64,000 nucleotides of DNA from Chaetomium olivaceum (taxonomy: Eukaryota; Ascomycota; Sordariomycetes; Sordariales; Chaetomiaceae): NCBI GenBank assembly GCA_039881045.1, contig JAYWVB010000013.1, positions 186,001 to 250,000 of the forward strand, given 5' to 3'. Numbering within the stretch: the stretch's first letter is position 1; each line of letters starts with the position of its first letter. Position numbers and translations under genes: made by a program. Below are positions 1-11,851 of the stretch, piece after piece. The notes under the pieces were generated by a model. It did not search any database, was not told where the DNA came from, and was given only the letters and a program-made list of their open reading frames with translations.

Positions 1-90
1 ATTTTGCAAGCAAATAGTGGTAATTGAATTGGTGATGTATGGCGGTAGGTACGTTTTGTGTGCGGCTTATTTTGTCACCCACCTGACACT

Positions 91-1777
91 CTAGAAAATC
101 TTCCGCGGGCTCCATCCAATAGCAAGCACGCGTGCGGTGGTGTAGCACCCCAGCGCAACGACATACGACACGCCCGCGAAGATGATCAAGTAAGTCCATG
201 AATCCGACCCGGAATCCAAAATTGCACCGCCAATTGGGACACTACTGAGGGTCCCGAAACTCGCAACCATCATGGCGGTGGAGAAGAGGCGGCCATACTG
301 GCGGTGATCACACAGCTGCCCCAGCAGACGGGCACCAGGCCGAGGTTACTCCCGCTTGCGAATCCAAAAAGTACCGCGTACACAATCAGCATCGCTTCCG
401 ATGTACCCGCAGGTAACCATAATGCCAGCACCGTGATGACGCACAGTGTGATGGTCACGATAATGACGTTGAACCGCCCGAAGCGGTCGGCGAGAAACCC
501 AGGAAGGACGCGCCCCAACACCGACCCAGCATTCAGATACGACAGGAGTAAATAACTCTCTGTCGCATCCTGGCCGTTGGCGGCAGCGTAGGAGACGATG
601 TATGTCAGGGGGATGAACAGGCCCCACTCCATGAAGAAGATGCCGATTGAGGCAAACGCGAATCGGGCGTCCTTGAAGACGCTGAAATCGGGCCAAACCG
701 ACTGCACCTTGGGTCGCCCATCAGGGCCCCGGGCGGGTGGCAGCCTCGTCTTGATGAAGAGGTTCGACGGAATCGCTAAGCCGAGCATGATGAAGGCCAG
801 AATGCGACAGCTCCAGCCAAACCCAACATTCGGCAGCAGCTCTCTGAGCAATACGGGAAACACCACGCCGCCAACGCCGCCAGCGGTAGATGCAATCCCG
901 GTAGCCAATCCTCGGCGAGCGTTGAAGAAGTGTGCGATGGCTCCGTAAGCCGGACTGTTCAACATCGCACCCCCCAAGCCGCCCATCACCGAATAGGTGA
1001 GGATGATCTGGTAATACTCTGTGCCCCCGTTAGCCTTCGACAATGGGGATGATAACCCAATTGGGTGGAAAACGGGGTAGAGAAAAGATTAAACAAAACA
1101 AATGGGGAAATTAAAACCAAACCAAAAGACGTACCATCACACCAACTCAACAACAACAAACTCAAAAAGATCAACGCGCCGCCCACCGCAACCGGCACAC
1201 GCGCCCCAAAGCGATCAAAGAAGGGGCCAACCTGAATCCCGACGAAAAACACAATAAACAGGTACAGGCTAAAGATCCACCCAATCTCGGACGCCGTCTT
1301 GTGCGCCAGCTGGTGCGTGGAAAAGTACGACTCGAACACGGCCGCCGAGTTGATCAGGCCGAACAGCGAGAGCATCGCGCAGAAGGACCCCAGCACCACC
1401 AGCCAGCCTGTCAGGCCGCCCTCGGGGAAGTCGATGGTCGTCGCCGCCGACGGGTGCAAAGTCAGGGCGGCGGCGGTGGGCAGGTCGGCATCGTCGAAGG
1501 GGGGGAGGTCCTTTTCGCTCAAGTTGGCGTTGGTGGTGGTGCCGTATCGGGGTTGGGGTTTGGTGGGGGTGTTGTTGGTGGTGGTGTCATTGTGGGTGGC
1601 TTCGATGTCATGGGGGTTGTGGGCGGGGATGGTGTCGCTGGAGCTGGATGGCGGTGATTGCTTTTCGGGGTTGGGTAACGAGAGCGTGGACGAATCGGTG
1701 GTGGCGTAGTTGGTGTAGCTGGTGTCGCTGGTTGGGCAAGCGTTCCCTGCCTTCACGGTATCGCTTTTTCCCGTCAT
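91..1777 (-). CDS. MFS monocarboxylate-transporter-like permease (frameshifted)
   Basis: Plasma-membrane major facilitator of the fungal monocarboxylate transporter (MCT/Mch) type, predicted to carry small organic anions or related solutes. The start is the ATG at 1777 (begins MTGKSD), followed by a long hydrophilic Ser/Thr/Asn-rich cytosolic tail of about 130 residues, then FPEGGLTGWLVVLGSF and the first membrane helices. Exon 1 is 1777..1135 (donor GTACGT). The acceptor follows a GCTAAC branch point, and exon 2 starts at 1018 with EYYQIILTYSVMGGLGG. The typical MCT stretch ARRGLATGIASTAGGVGG follows. Near 320-324 the frame is lost: PVC reads on in one frame, while GQLCDH..YGRLFSTAMMVASFGTL is in another. 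One missing base (TGCCTGG read as TGCTGG) explains this. The C-terminus ends WSPRKIF at 91. It is either a recent pseudogene or carries a sequencing error. Substrate unknown. Confidence 0.82.
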
Positions 1778-3925
1778 TCTCTCTTGCTCACGATAATCGG
1801 CGATAAGAGGCAGCAGGGGAAGCCGGCGAGTGGATTCCGGACGGTTCGGCAATGCTGGGTTCACTTACTCCGGCTCGGAGACGCTGAATTTAAGTGGGAA
1901 TTGAATTGGAGATCAATCCCGGTCGACTGTTTGGTAGTGGCACGTTCTCCTTTCACAAACTGGAATAAAACTTATGGTCCAAAAACAAGAATGAAGAATT
2001 CCAATGAACAATGTTGAGTTGGGAAAACTTTTGTTCTTTTTGCCTGCCGTTTTGTGACCAGAAAAATTCTCCGTGGGTCTCGGTTTCTTCTCCACCTTCC
2101 TCTAAAGTCATAGCAATCAACATGCGGTCACATCCAACACCCGACCCGGCTGCCGGTGGTGCTGTATCGTTTTTTTGCGCGCGGGATCTCAGTCCTACCA
2201 AAATGGCGTGCGACGGTACGACAGAGCTACAAAGTGCTGCATCCTGTTCACAAACACGCAAGCCTGGGATTTCGTGTCTCATGTCTCCGAACCCGTCTCA
2301 ACCGGCCGTTAGACAATGGAAACTGGCATCGGAGACCGCCACTTCTCCCGACTCTTGGCACATACCGATAGCCGAAGCTAACCTCTCGGGGACCTGCCAA
2401 CCTGATCATTACAAATTGAGAGATTGAAATTGCAGAGATGTCTTTATTCCCGGCGGGTTTGTGCCGGTGAATGAGCGCAGATGCGAGCAAGTGACAAACT
2501 GACTGTGCGCGAGTGAGATCTTGTCAACTCCATGCTTCTAGACAGTAGTACTGATTAGGCTGCTTACATTTCCACATGGATCGTTCCGCTGCCATGTCTC
2601 GGGACTCGTGCAGCGTCAACTTGACCAGCCCAGGGTTGACAGGGCCCAATAAACCCGTGTGCCATACTTCCTCCCGCTTGTACTGTGTCACGAAGGTAAC
2701 GGATGCGGGGCGATTTAGCTGGAAGCAGCGGCAGGGGAGCAACACCCACTCGTGCGTTTCGTGTCTATCACACAAACCGTCCATCCCCATACTAGCCAAT
2801 CATCGAAAGTCGATCCGGGAGAAAGACGGTGTTAAGTTCCAGTACTTCAAGGATCACAAGACCCCAACTTCCGGAAAACACTGCAGTGATGCAATTTCAA
2901 AGCTAAGTGACTAGTTGCCATATTTTGCGGCGAACAAATCCCGAAATCGCACGATGGTAGATATCTGCCATGACCATATCAAAATCTTAACCCACGCCGT
3001 GAGATTTGACCCCCTTATTTGTGAGCCGAATGTCCATTTTCGAACCCGCCCCTCACGGAATGACTAGGACCGAACAGAAACAGTGTCACGTTTCCTCCAC
3101 CGACTCGTAATCGAATCACCCTTAGAGGTTGCGCAAGTGTCATCAACTTCTCCGTCCCTCGTTCCTAAGTCAGCAAGGAATAAGTAGTAACTGGACGTAT
3201 TAGTAGTCGTACGAACGAGGATACGTTTTCTGCCTATTTACTTGGGATACCTGGTAACGGGGCTCCGACACCCTCCCCGCTCTCTATCAACCCTGCTTGA
3301 CACTGACTAATACCACGGATGCGACTCCAATGCCATTTACAGCGTCGCTATCAACTATCGCGAGAGGGCCTTGGCGTTACTGGATCCCACGGCTCAAAGA
3401 GCACCGAAGAAGACGGCGAGATTGCGATTGGACAGGTCCGGCGGCCATGGTCCGGGACTTTACCGAAGATCACAGCCCAGCCTTCCTGCCAGCCGATGCC
3501 GATCCGGGTGAATGTCACAGCATGGCCGCCAAGAGGTGCGGATATGACGGACCCCCGCTCGTTGCGTGCCATTCAGTGCCATCCTTTAATATCCTTGATT
3601 GTCGCTCGCTTTTTTGACCGGGACGGTGGTATCGACGACTATGGCTCAAGTGTGGAAACCGGGCTTGAGAACAGGCATCTAAATTACATGTGCCTGGTAA
3701 ATGGCCAGTCACAATGCTGTAGCATTTAAATGGTCGTCATAAGAGGGCTGTTCCCGCTCCTCGCAGGACGGATAATGCCGACCCGCGACTTGGGTGTTGT
3801 GGGATGTGAGACCAACTCCACCTTTAGAGCACCGACTTAGTATCGAATTCTAGAACTAGGATTTGGATCTTCTAGTGACACACCCGACACAAAATAGTGG
3901 CAGACACGAAGGTCTATACAAAGCC
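1778..3925. other. Intergenic, no supported gene
   Basis: About 2.1 kb between the MFS start codon and the AA12-like gene. Several short open frames exist on both strands, but none has recognisable motifs, a plausible splice partner or fungal-gene-like composition. It probably holds both promoters. I see no RNA gene or repeat here. Confidence 0.5.
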
Positions 3926-5422
3926 ATGGGTCACCTCAACACCCTCGCGGGCGTCGTCGCCCTGACGTGTATGCTCGCTGCCCCTGTCGCCGCCCAATCA
4001 TGCTCGGGCGTCACTGGCAGGTTTCAACCCAAAATGGGCTCAGGATACCGGTACAGCGTGCTGGCAACTGGTCTCCGCAACCCACGACACATCGCGGTGG
4101 ACTCGGCGGGCAATCTATTGGTCACTGAAGGAGGGACCCAGGGCGTCAGACGGTTGGTCTTGCAGGACCAGGGCGATATTGTGTGCGTCCAGTCCAACAC
4201 CCAGATCGTCAGCGGATCGGTAAGCCAATGTCGAGTCGTGCCAGCGCCCGCGAATACACTAACTAACACGGGACGCCTAGACAAACCATGGAATTGCCCT
4301 CAGCGCCGATGGCAAAACGCTCTTTACCTCCAACCTCGCGAGCGTAACGGCATACTCCTACGATGCCGCCACCGGCCGGGTCGGGCAAGGCAAACAGATC
4401 GTGACGGGCATGTCTTTCCAGGGGACGCACCCGACGCGCGCCATTGCCACGTCCAAATGGAACCCCGACATCATCATCGTGGCCCGTGGATCCCAGGCCA
4501 ACATTGACACCAGCACCACCGACAAAGCTGCCGCACGCAGCATGATCAAGTCCTTCAGCATTAGCCAAGGTACGCAGAGCGCTCACAACTACAACACTGC
4601 TGGCGAGGTGATCGGTTGGGGTCTCCGTAACATTGTCGGAATGACTGAGGACCCCAACTTTGGCGGCTTCGTACGTAGCCCTTTCTGAAGAAGAATGAAA
4701 CAAAGAAGAGAAACGGTTTGGGAGCAGATACTAACTCCGTGAAGTGGTCCGTGGAGAACCAAATGGACGACGTCAAAATCAATGGGCGCGATATCCACAA
4801 CGACAACCCGGCAGAGCGGCTGAGCTACCACGGGGTGCTTAACGCGACTGACAACCGGTACAAGGGTCTTAACTACGGTTACCCGTCATGCGTACCGGCG
4901 TGGGATGCGGCGGGTGTCGGCATCGACGGCCTGCTAGTGGGAGCCCTGTTCAAACCCGACGGCGTTCCCGACGTCGCCGCCGACGAGTGCGCCACCAACC
5001 GCATGACTGGCCGCCTGCACTTCCACGCCCACACCGCCCCACTCGACATCAAGTTCAACCTGAATAGCACCGCCGCTTACATTGCCTTCCACGGCAGCTG
5101 GTATGTTTGTTTTTCATGAACCCCGCCCTTCACGCCACCAGCCCTAGTTTCCATACCTAAAACACTAACACAACCTCCCCTCCCAAAAAGGAACCGCAAC
5201 CCCGCCAACGGCTACCGTGTCATGCGCGTTGACTTCAAAGACGGCCAGCCCGTGCACGACGTGACCAGCACTACTGCCCAGATCCCGGTCATGGAGAACA
5301 CCAACATTGGCGCTTGCCCCAACAACTGCTTCCGCCCCGTCGGGCTCGATTTTGACCAGAAGGGTCGCCTGTTTGTGTCGAGTGATACGTCGGGGGAGAT
5401 TTATGTTATCTATGGGGCTTGA
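3926..5422 (+). CDS. Secreted PQQ-dependent sorbosone/glucose dehydrogenase-like oxidoreductase (AA12-like)
   Basis: Predicted extracellular six-bladed beta-propeller quinoprotein of the glucose/sorbosone dehydrogenase superfamily, the fold of fungal AA12 enzymes. These oxidise sugars with PQQ and can feed electrons to LPMOs. Four exons were worked out: 3926..4219, 4281..4670, 4745..5100 and 5191..5422, all with GT-AG borders and consistent phase, giving 423 residues. The start ATG at 3926 opens a signal peptide ending near AAPVAAQS. Family landmarks are LRNPRHIAVDSAGNLLVTEGG, NHGIALSADGKTLF, GWGLRNIVGM, NYGYPSCVPAWD, HTAPLDIKF and the characteristic AFHGSWNRNPANGYRV. There is no C-terminal CBM1 or cytochrome domain, unlike the basidiomycete multi-domain AA12. 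The frame is intact. Co-occurrence with the AA9 gene at 32 kb fits an oxidative biomass-degrading set. The exact substrate is inferred, not seen. Confidence 0.88.
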
Positions 5423-6259
5423 GCGTGAGTTTAAGGGGATGCACTGGCTGTAGCTGAGTAAGATTGAGGTCCTTACCGTGGAGGTTTAGAGATGGTTTAG
5501 GACGAAAAGGTCGGTACATATTTCTCGAGCTATCTTAATGGTACATACAATGCCATTTTGTGAGCTAGCGGTTGCCTGACATGAACTTGATCAAGCGGTG
5601 CTCGCAAAACCTGTTTTTCTTTGACTGCACCAAGCCCGCTGATCTGCTCAGAGGAGTCAGTAAGCCGTTGTGGCCAGGAATCTGCCACGGTGCCAACCCA
5701 ACCGGGTGTGATTAGATACCTAGTATTGCTCGCAATTCTCTTTGAAGCTCGGTTTGGGCTACCGGGATGGGGGTATGAATGAGGTCAAATATTTCGAATT
5801 CTTTGTTAATTACCCCCTTTGTCAACTTGAGGTGGGTTGGTTCCGGCACTCGGCGCTGGAAACTGCCTGGCCGATTCCTGTCATGAGGAACCCCCATCTT
5901 TGAGCATTCACACTCCGAAATATGCACCCTCCATCTGAATATTCTAGCCACTTGCTCGTGACGTAAAAGCATGATGCTCTGTGTTGTTCAACGTCGCCCT
6001 CTATAAGTGTATTCCCTGGCCTCATTAATAACTAGGAGCTGGAGGTTGACTACGGAAATGACAGACATCATAACTGTGTCATGAACAACATCTGAACAAG
6101 ACGCAGTTTTCAACCACAATCACCAACTACTTATTGATACGCCCCCCACCTACCATTCAACGACCTCAGCCTGCCTACAACCACCCACACCCACCAACAA
6201 CAACCAAAGCCAAACTACCAACAACAACAATCACTTACAGCAAAATCGCATTCGTCACC
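5423..6259. other. Intergenic; CA-rich leader upstream of the small ORF
   Basis: No supported coding sequence from 5423 to about 6130. From about 6130 to 6259 the strand becomes CA-rich, with many CAACA/CCACC runs and few T, which is typical of a fungal 5' untranslated leader. It ends in TTCGTCACC directly before the ATG at 6260. Confidence 0.45.
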
Positions 6260-6463
6260 ATGTCTTCCCCCTTCTCCGTCAAAGTTACCGACCCCTACGG
6301 CGCAACCGGCAAGCACAATGACGAAGCTCCACACATCGTGGTGACCCTGCCGACAGAGGACCAGACCAAAAAGTGCGGGCCTAGTGTCAGCGCGCGCGAC
6401 CGGAGTGAGGACAAGCTCGGGCCTAAGGACGCTAGTGGCTCTCGGGGCCAAAACAAAAAGTAG
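6260..6463 (+). CDS. Small hydrophilic hypothetical protein (67 aa)
   Basis: Single-exon frame starting at ATG 6260 in a good fungal start context (CACCATGTC), preceded by a pyrimidine/CA-rich leader. The product begins MSSPFSVKVTDPYGATGKHN and is rich in charged, Gly and Ser residues, ending SGSRGQNKK. It has no signal peptide, no membrane segment and no recognised domain. It resembles the small stress-induced intrinsically disordered proteins common in fungi, but that is only a resemblance. The next gene is the convergent amidase. It may also be a chance frame. Confidence 0.45.
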   Translation: MSSPFSVKVTDPYGATGKHNDEAPHIVVTLPTEDQTKKCGPSVSARDRSEDKLGPKDASGSRGQNKK

Positions 6464-7073
6464 AGCGTTTGAGGGAATGCTGGTCAAGGGTTTGCGGGGG
6501 TTGGCATCGGCACCAGGCGCTGGGACCGTGCCAGTTGATCTGGGGGGTGGGCTGAGGCTGGCCAGTAGCCCGGAGCTTTCCGCCTGGTAGAGTTGCTTTT
6601 GAAGAACCGAATAGAGCTTCCGGAAGCAAGTTGATCAATAATTACGACCATGGAGATGATATCAGGAATGAGCAAATATTGAACTGTTGTGGATTAATAG
6701 TGCGAGAAGTGGAGGTCAATGACGCAAACCGATGGGCGTAGTATCAAAGTCAGACAAGTTTTGATATGTGGCACAATCCAGGCTTGCCTATGCAGAGCAT
6801 TGCAAGCACTTTAGCACTACGTGCATTAACATACGGTACCCTAATATGGGCAGGCAGTGCATTGTAATCACGATATTACCACGACCCGGCGCAAATACAA
6901 AGTTCTTACGACATCCTCATGTCGCCTCCCTTTTGCTGCTACCTAGGTAAGCAATATTTATCGCTTAAAGTGTGTTGTTCGCTTCAAATGTATCAGGCTA
7001 TGATACACGCTGCATACGCCATCTCGACAATGATCCCTCGACAGATGAAGATACAGCAACCGATTCACAGCTC
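6464..7073. other. Convergent intergenic region
   Basis: About 0.6 kb between the small + strand ORF and the 3' end of the - strand amidase. No gene or repeat seen; it probably holds the 3' ends of both transcripts. Confidence 0.4.
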
Positions 7074-9659
7074 CTAGCCAGGAGGTAGACGGTGGTTCTC
7101 CGCTGGAAACGCCGTTTTCCCCGCGAGAACAGTAGATGGGAGACCAGCGAAGGCGAGGAAGTCTTCGGCCAACTTCAGCAGCATTCGGTCAGAGCCTACA
7201 ATAAGCGTTAGTTTCAGAGACAACAAATACTGCAAGTGCCTGTAGATAGAATAGGAGTCTGGTGTCTCTTACCCTTGACGCCCAAGATAGACATTGCTAC
7301 GGGGGCGTACTCGATCGTTTGTGAGATTTCCGACTCGTATCTGTACTGCCCGACTTTTACTCCGTGAGCCCCCTATCCCTCTCCAATAGCCGACAGACTT
7401 ACTACAAAACACCAACTCCGGTACTCCAGAAAAGCTCGAGTTGAACTCTGGACCGAATCCGTAGTCGCAGCCTACATTTGGAGTTCTGCCCAAAATATGT
7501 CGTTAGTACTGTAATTAACTCTCCATACCGTGGCGTTTCTTTGCTCACTCTTTTAAAGTGTCACGGTAACTGAGGTCCCACGTCCAACAATCAACCACGA
7601 TGGCGCTCGAGGTCGTCTCTTCATCTGCCGATAAATATTTAGATTGAAACCACGCTTTAAACGCATCTACCTGCCCCCACGCAGTGGCAACCTCATCGGG
7701 CGTGATCGTCTTGCCATATGGCCTAGATTGTTACATCAGAACTAATCAACTCAAAACGACAATTACCGAGACCCCTTACCATCTGTTTTTGAGCGCTGGG
7801 GGAAGATAAGGGGCCTTCCCAAACATTTCGGCGTAGCCATCTGCCCACTCTGACTGGTACTCGTAAGCCGCTGGGCTGTGGATTCGCTCGTATGTCTGTT
7901 GTGTCATGTTAGTCATCCAAGATGCCCATCATCTTCTTCATATTAAGGGTAAACGTGCGCGTAGGAACTCGTCCTCGAATGTTTTACCTGTCCCCATGGG
8001 GTCATCCTTCGTCCATTCCTCTTCAAAATTGACCAGGGTTTCGTCGACGCCGAGAAACTCCCTCAATTTTGCGACAAACTCCTCAAATAGCATTTTTATT
8101 TGAGGGCAATCCGGGTTTCCAAGCCAAATAGGACTGCTTATCAGTTTCTTCGGGAACTGCCACGAGTTAGTGCTGCTAGAGACTTTTCCGGCTTTGGCCA
8201 TACCTTCACTTCTCCTTCCGGCAAGATCTGGTTTGGCAGCAACTCTCTTGCTAAGCGCTGCATTTTGTGAATATCGCGAGCCATAAACCCGACAACGTCG
8301 AACGGACTGGGTAACAGACTGTTAGCTGGTTGATGCCAATATTCTGTGCCGCTTTTCAGACAGAACTTACGGAATAAGAGGAATGACGGCTTCGGTCGAG
8401 ATAGCCCCGTGGGAAGGGCGAAGACCAAAGATGCCCTGCGCAGCTGCAGGGGCTCTGAGACTACCACTCGCTACGGACCTGGTCAGTACCGATCGCATTC
8501 CAGATAACACCGAACATCACATAACAAGCGAGCAAAACAGCGGGGGCCTACTGTCAGTGCCGAAGCTCGCATCCAACCAGTCGTAGGCAGCAACGGCCGC
8601 AGCGCTCCCCGAACTGCTGCCTTCAGTGACCAGATAACCGTCGCCCCTTGGGTTGAAGGGACAATGGTAGTCAATCCAGTCCGCCGGTGGGTATTCGCGG
8701 TCTGCGAATGTCGTCATCTTTGTTTTGCCGACTAGGATTGCGCCTTTTGCTAACAGCTCGCGTATGACCGGCGACGTCTCGGTAGCTGGGGCGCGATACT
8801 TGAGAAATGACTTGTTGGACACGACGGTGTGGATCCCCTTCACGTCGAAGCTATCCTTGACGGCAATGCGCATGCCGTTCAGTGGTTTGGATGAACTCTT
8901 CTCAAAGTAGAGACGGGAAGGGACGGCGATGGCGAGACTGGGGCCAAAGATCCCGGAGACTTTGAGGAGCGAGAATCTGTTGTTGGAATAGTCAGCACCA
9001 TGTTTCCACAGCCCACCCAGTCCCCTAATTTCTGAAACTCGGATCGACATGGGGGCGATACTAACGTTCCATCACCCATCGGTGTAGGTTGCAGAGGGGC
9101 GAAAAAAGCGTCGGCATCATCTGGATACAACCGCCAAGCTTCTCGGAGTTCTTTGCCCTGTAGAAAGTAAGGCCCAACAGGAAGGGCGTGTTCCCTGTTG
9201 ATGTCCATTCGGATGAGTGGTAAGTGGTCTTTGCCAAACACTATCGTTTCGGAGGTGTGCGATGTTGAATGTGTCTTGACATCCTCGTATTGTTGAACGA
9301 TAACGGTTGCCAAGAATTCGGGGCAGAAGACGTCGTCCTCGTCGGAGAACCTGAGGACATGGTGGGCAAGTGTTTCTTCCGTTATCTGCCCATCTGGCAT
9401 AAAGGGGAGGACGATAACGGGCAATGTTGCTGTGGGTTCCACGTAGCTCTGGCCAAATGTATGCTGTCACCGCCACGGTTAGCTAGGCAAGTAATGAGGC
9501 GGAACACAAAGCCTGGTGTAATCCAGGCTAAGACTTAGGTACCTTTGGCTCTGGGCCCAGTTGGTAGAACCTGTCTTCGATTTCGACCACTTGAATAGGA
9601 GGAGCGACGGTAATATGTAGGAGTTGCAAGGCCGAGAGACCTTCCTCGAGGGTCTTCAT
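7074..9659 (-). CDS. Amidase-signature family hydrolase, 11 exons
   Basis: Ser-cisSer-Lys hydrolase that cleaves amide bonds. Inferred exons: 9659..9543, 9463..9066, 8976..8552, 8470..8371, 8306..8204, 8156..7959, 7895..7780, 7722..7549, 7485..7413, 7345..7273, 7195..7074 (about 632 aa). The start ATG at 9659 opens MKTLEEGLSALQ. The N-terminal ~170 residues precede the amidase core, as in fungal 'related to amidase' proteins. Catalytic motifs in order: Lys in RIAVKDSFDVKG, cis-Ser in EGSSSGSAAA, nucleophile Ser in GTDTSGSLRAPAAAQG (rebuilt across an intron ending CCGTAG). The C-terminus has YAPVAMSILGVKGSDRMLLK and ends HRLPPG. Two junctions do not fit plain GT-AG phasing. The one after EDEFLR works with a GC-AG intron (GCACGT donor). 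The one after PEL needs a weak GTGTTT donor or a lost base. No signal peptide, so probably intracellular. Substrate unknown. Confidence 0.85.
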
Positions 9660-10210
9660 GTTTCTAGAATCTTGTTAGGGATAATGTAAATACTAATAAT
9701 AATGCGCGCTGTAGCAGGTTTTGAATTGTGATCTAGGTATTGTTTCGGGCCGTGTGGAGAAGTACATCACACAGGGTTGTGATGCTACCACCCTGATAGC
9801 TGGGTGGCAGGGTCTCCAAACATGGTCCTTCCTCCATTGGACATGACCCGGCGAGTTCCCTTTCCAACCTTTGCGCTGATTCTACTGTCCAACGGACCTT
9901 CCGTGCGTCCAAGGCGTACTCGTTCGTAATCAAATCGCACAGACTTGTCAAGAGTGTCCATATCACCGATAAAGTGGCGCAGACTTTAGTGCTAGTTACG
10001 TCTCTGAGATGTCTTATCTACATGGTATCAAATGTATGTGAATCCCCTTGCAAATATGGACAATATACCAAAACGCTGTACTCACTTTTCTCTATAAACA
10101 ACAACCCGCCCCGTGGCTCCCAAAGCAGTGACACCTACGTCAGCCAGCTGACCGATCCCTGGCACATGTTCATAGCCGAGCCAAAATAATGCGTGATCAG
10201 CCCGGGTGTG
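9660..10210. other. Intergenic with one weak short ORF
   Basis: Between the amidase start and the 3' end of the next - strand gene. A 77-codon frame on the - strand at 9733..9966 (begins MIWTLLTSLCDL) lacks motifs and neighbour support; I do not call it a gene. Confidence 0.35.
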
Positions 10211-11346
10211 TTACGCCATCACCTGGCGTTCCGATATGGACGGACCTTTCACATCTTGCCCGGACACCGAGTTATAACCACCGTCTAGTAATACCTCGGA
10301 TTTCCGTGTCGACTGCCTCGATACCTCTCTGAGTCCGTGAAGCTCAAACAACAAAATGAGCCTACAGACCACAGTCCCACATAGGAACCGGATGATCACT
10401 GGGATCACATCACCCAGGCTAATGAAGATCTGGCTTGACAAGGCTACTGTGCCGAACACAAAAACAACAACCGAAGCCATCTCGGTCCAGTACTGCACCA
10501 CACAATGTACAGCAGCCCCTTTTTCTCGACCTCGATGAGGAACAGCGGATCGCCTGTAGCACATGGCATAAACTCGCTCTTAATAGAGTGCGTCCATGAG
10601 CTCCGGCCGGAAAACTCCTCAGAGTTTCTCGCATGTTTAGACGCTCGGTACCCGAGCTTCAAGGCCCAGAAGCCAAAGAGGTAGGCAGGGACCAAGAGCA
10701 TAACCCAAAGGAAGGGCGAGTAGGTCTGCGACAAGCCGCCCGTGTCTACCGCAATCGCCGAGACAGACACAGACCAATACGCCAACTGATACAGCTGATA
10801 AAACACGTTGGCCGCCGCGGTGATAGCGAGCAGATACTCAGCGGCGGAAATGGTCATCCAAGGCCACATGGCATGAGCGAGGATGCCATAGCGGACAGAC
10901 ACATCGACGGCGCGCTCGAGCGGTTCCGACAACGACGCATCGGTGCGCACCGACGGCATGGCAATGCCGAGCAGTACGGCGAGCAACGGGCGGCGGGTAG
11001 CGAGGATGGTGACTTCGGCAACCGAGGGCCCGACCTGCTGGAGGATGGTGGGGAGCAGGCCGAGCACGACGGCGGTGATGCCCATCTCAGTCTTGCGAAA
11101 CTCACTCATATTGTCGAGGACGCAGTTGGAGAGCTCGTAGGCGAGCATCTTGTCCTGGTTGGAGGGGTCGTGGTACGCGATGCTTTCTTTTTGGCACCCG
11201 TTTTCGTTGGGTTGTCCGATGATGTCGAGCAGGTAGCCGTTCCAGGCCGGGAAGAACTCGCCAAATTGGCTTGTGGTCCGGGCCATGGTCGGTGCTGCGA
11301 TTGATAGGAATGCCAGGGCGGCTATAGAGAGGAGGTTGGGGCGCAT
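10211..11346 (-). CDS. Fungal integral membrane protein of unknown function (frameshifted)
   Basis: Starts at ATG 11346 with a signal peptide or first helix (MRPNLLSIAALAFLSIAAPTMA). A lumenal/extracellular segment with spaced cysteines follows (ENGCQKES, LSNCVLDN). Several membrane helices come next (TAVVLGLLPTILQQVG, RPLLAVLLGIAM, AAEYLLAITAAANVFYQLYQLAYW, FLWVMLLVPAYLFGFWALKLGY). In the first frame the chain ends soon after YIVWC. The natural continuation is QYWTEMASVVVFVFGTVALSSQIF, with two more helices, and lies in another frame, ending ERQVMA at 10211. Loss of one C (TGCCAG read as TGCAG, near 10495) explains the break. The family is recognised only as a fungal 'integral membrane protein' type; no function can be assigned. 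Confidence 0.68.
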
Positions 11347-11851
11347 CGTGGTTGCTGTGCTGTTTACTCTAGGAACGGGTTGCTGAAGTCGGGTACCTAG
11401 GTACCTTAGGTATCGAGAGAGTTCAGGTGTCTAACTCCCGAGGGGCAAGTGGCGCTCCGCGATGGGTACCTCGGGCACGGTATTTTACATATAAAGGAAT
11501 AAAAGCCGAAGGACGCGTCTCAAGATGAGGCACAAATACAGCCATCGATCCTCCATATCCGTAGAACCAATGAAAATACCTGACAAATTACCTTGTGAGA
11601 GAGACGTTGGGGGCCGAAGGAGTGCTTCGGCGGCACAGTGGGTAATGATCAAACCGCCAAACAAGTGTTGATTGGTGATGGTCAACAGGAGGGGAGGGGT
11701 GCATAAGGCAAGATTGAGAGGCTGAGAGCTCGACAGCGGGTGAGTGGCGAGGGCCGCAGTGGGTGTTGTGGCCCGTGCGCTTTCAACGCACAACTGCCCA
11801 GCCAGTTCGCCAGGCCGCCAGCATGACAAACCTTGAAACCTCAGACACGAC
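11347..11851. other. Divergent promoter region
   Basis: About 0.5 kb between the - strand membrane protein and the + strand BTB gene. Contains palindromic CTAGGTACCTTAGGTA at about 11397-11413, a motif also seen near other promoters in this window (9537, 16144, 48080-48125). No gene called. Confidence 0.4.

Noticed and set aside
2011..2427. 138-codon + strand frame in the first long intergenic region
   Set aside because: No motifs, overlapping frames of similar length on both strands, no splice sites joining it to anything; composition not gene-like.
9733..9966. 77-codon - strand frame
   Set aside because: Isolated, no family features; could be chance in a 0.5-kb spacer.
10633..11304. 223-codon + strand frame opposite the membrane protein
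   Set aside because: Arg/Gly/His-rich text complementary to a clear multi-helix protein; a shadow frame.
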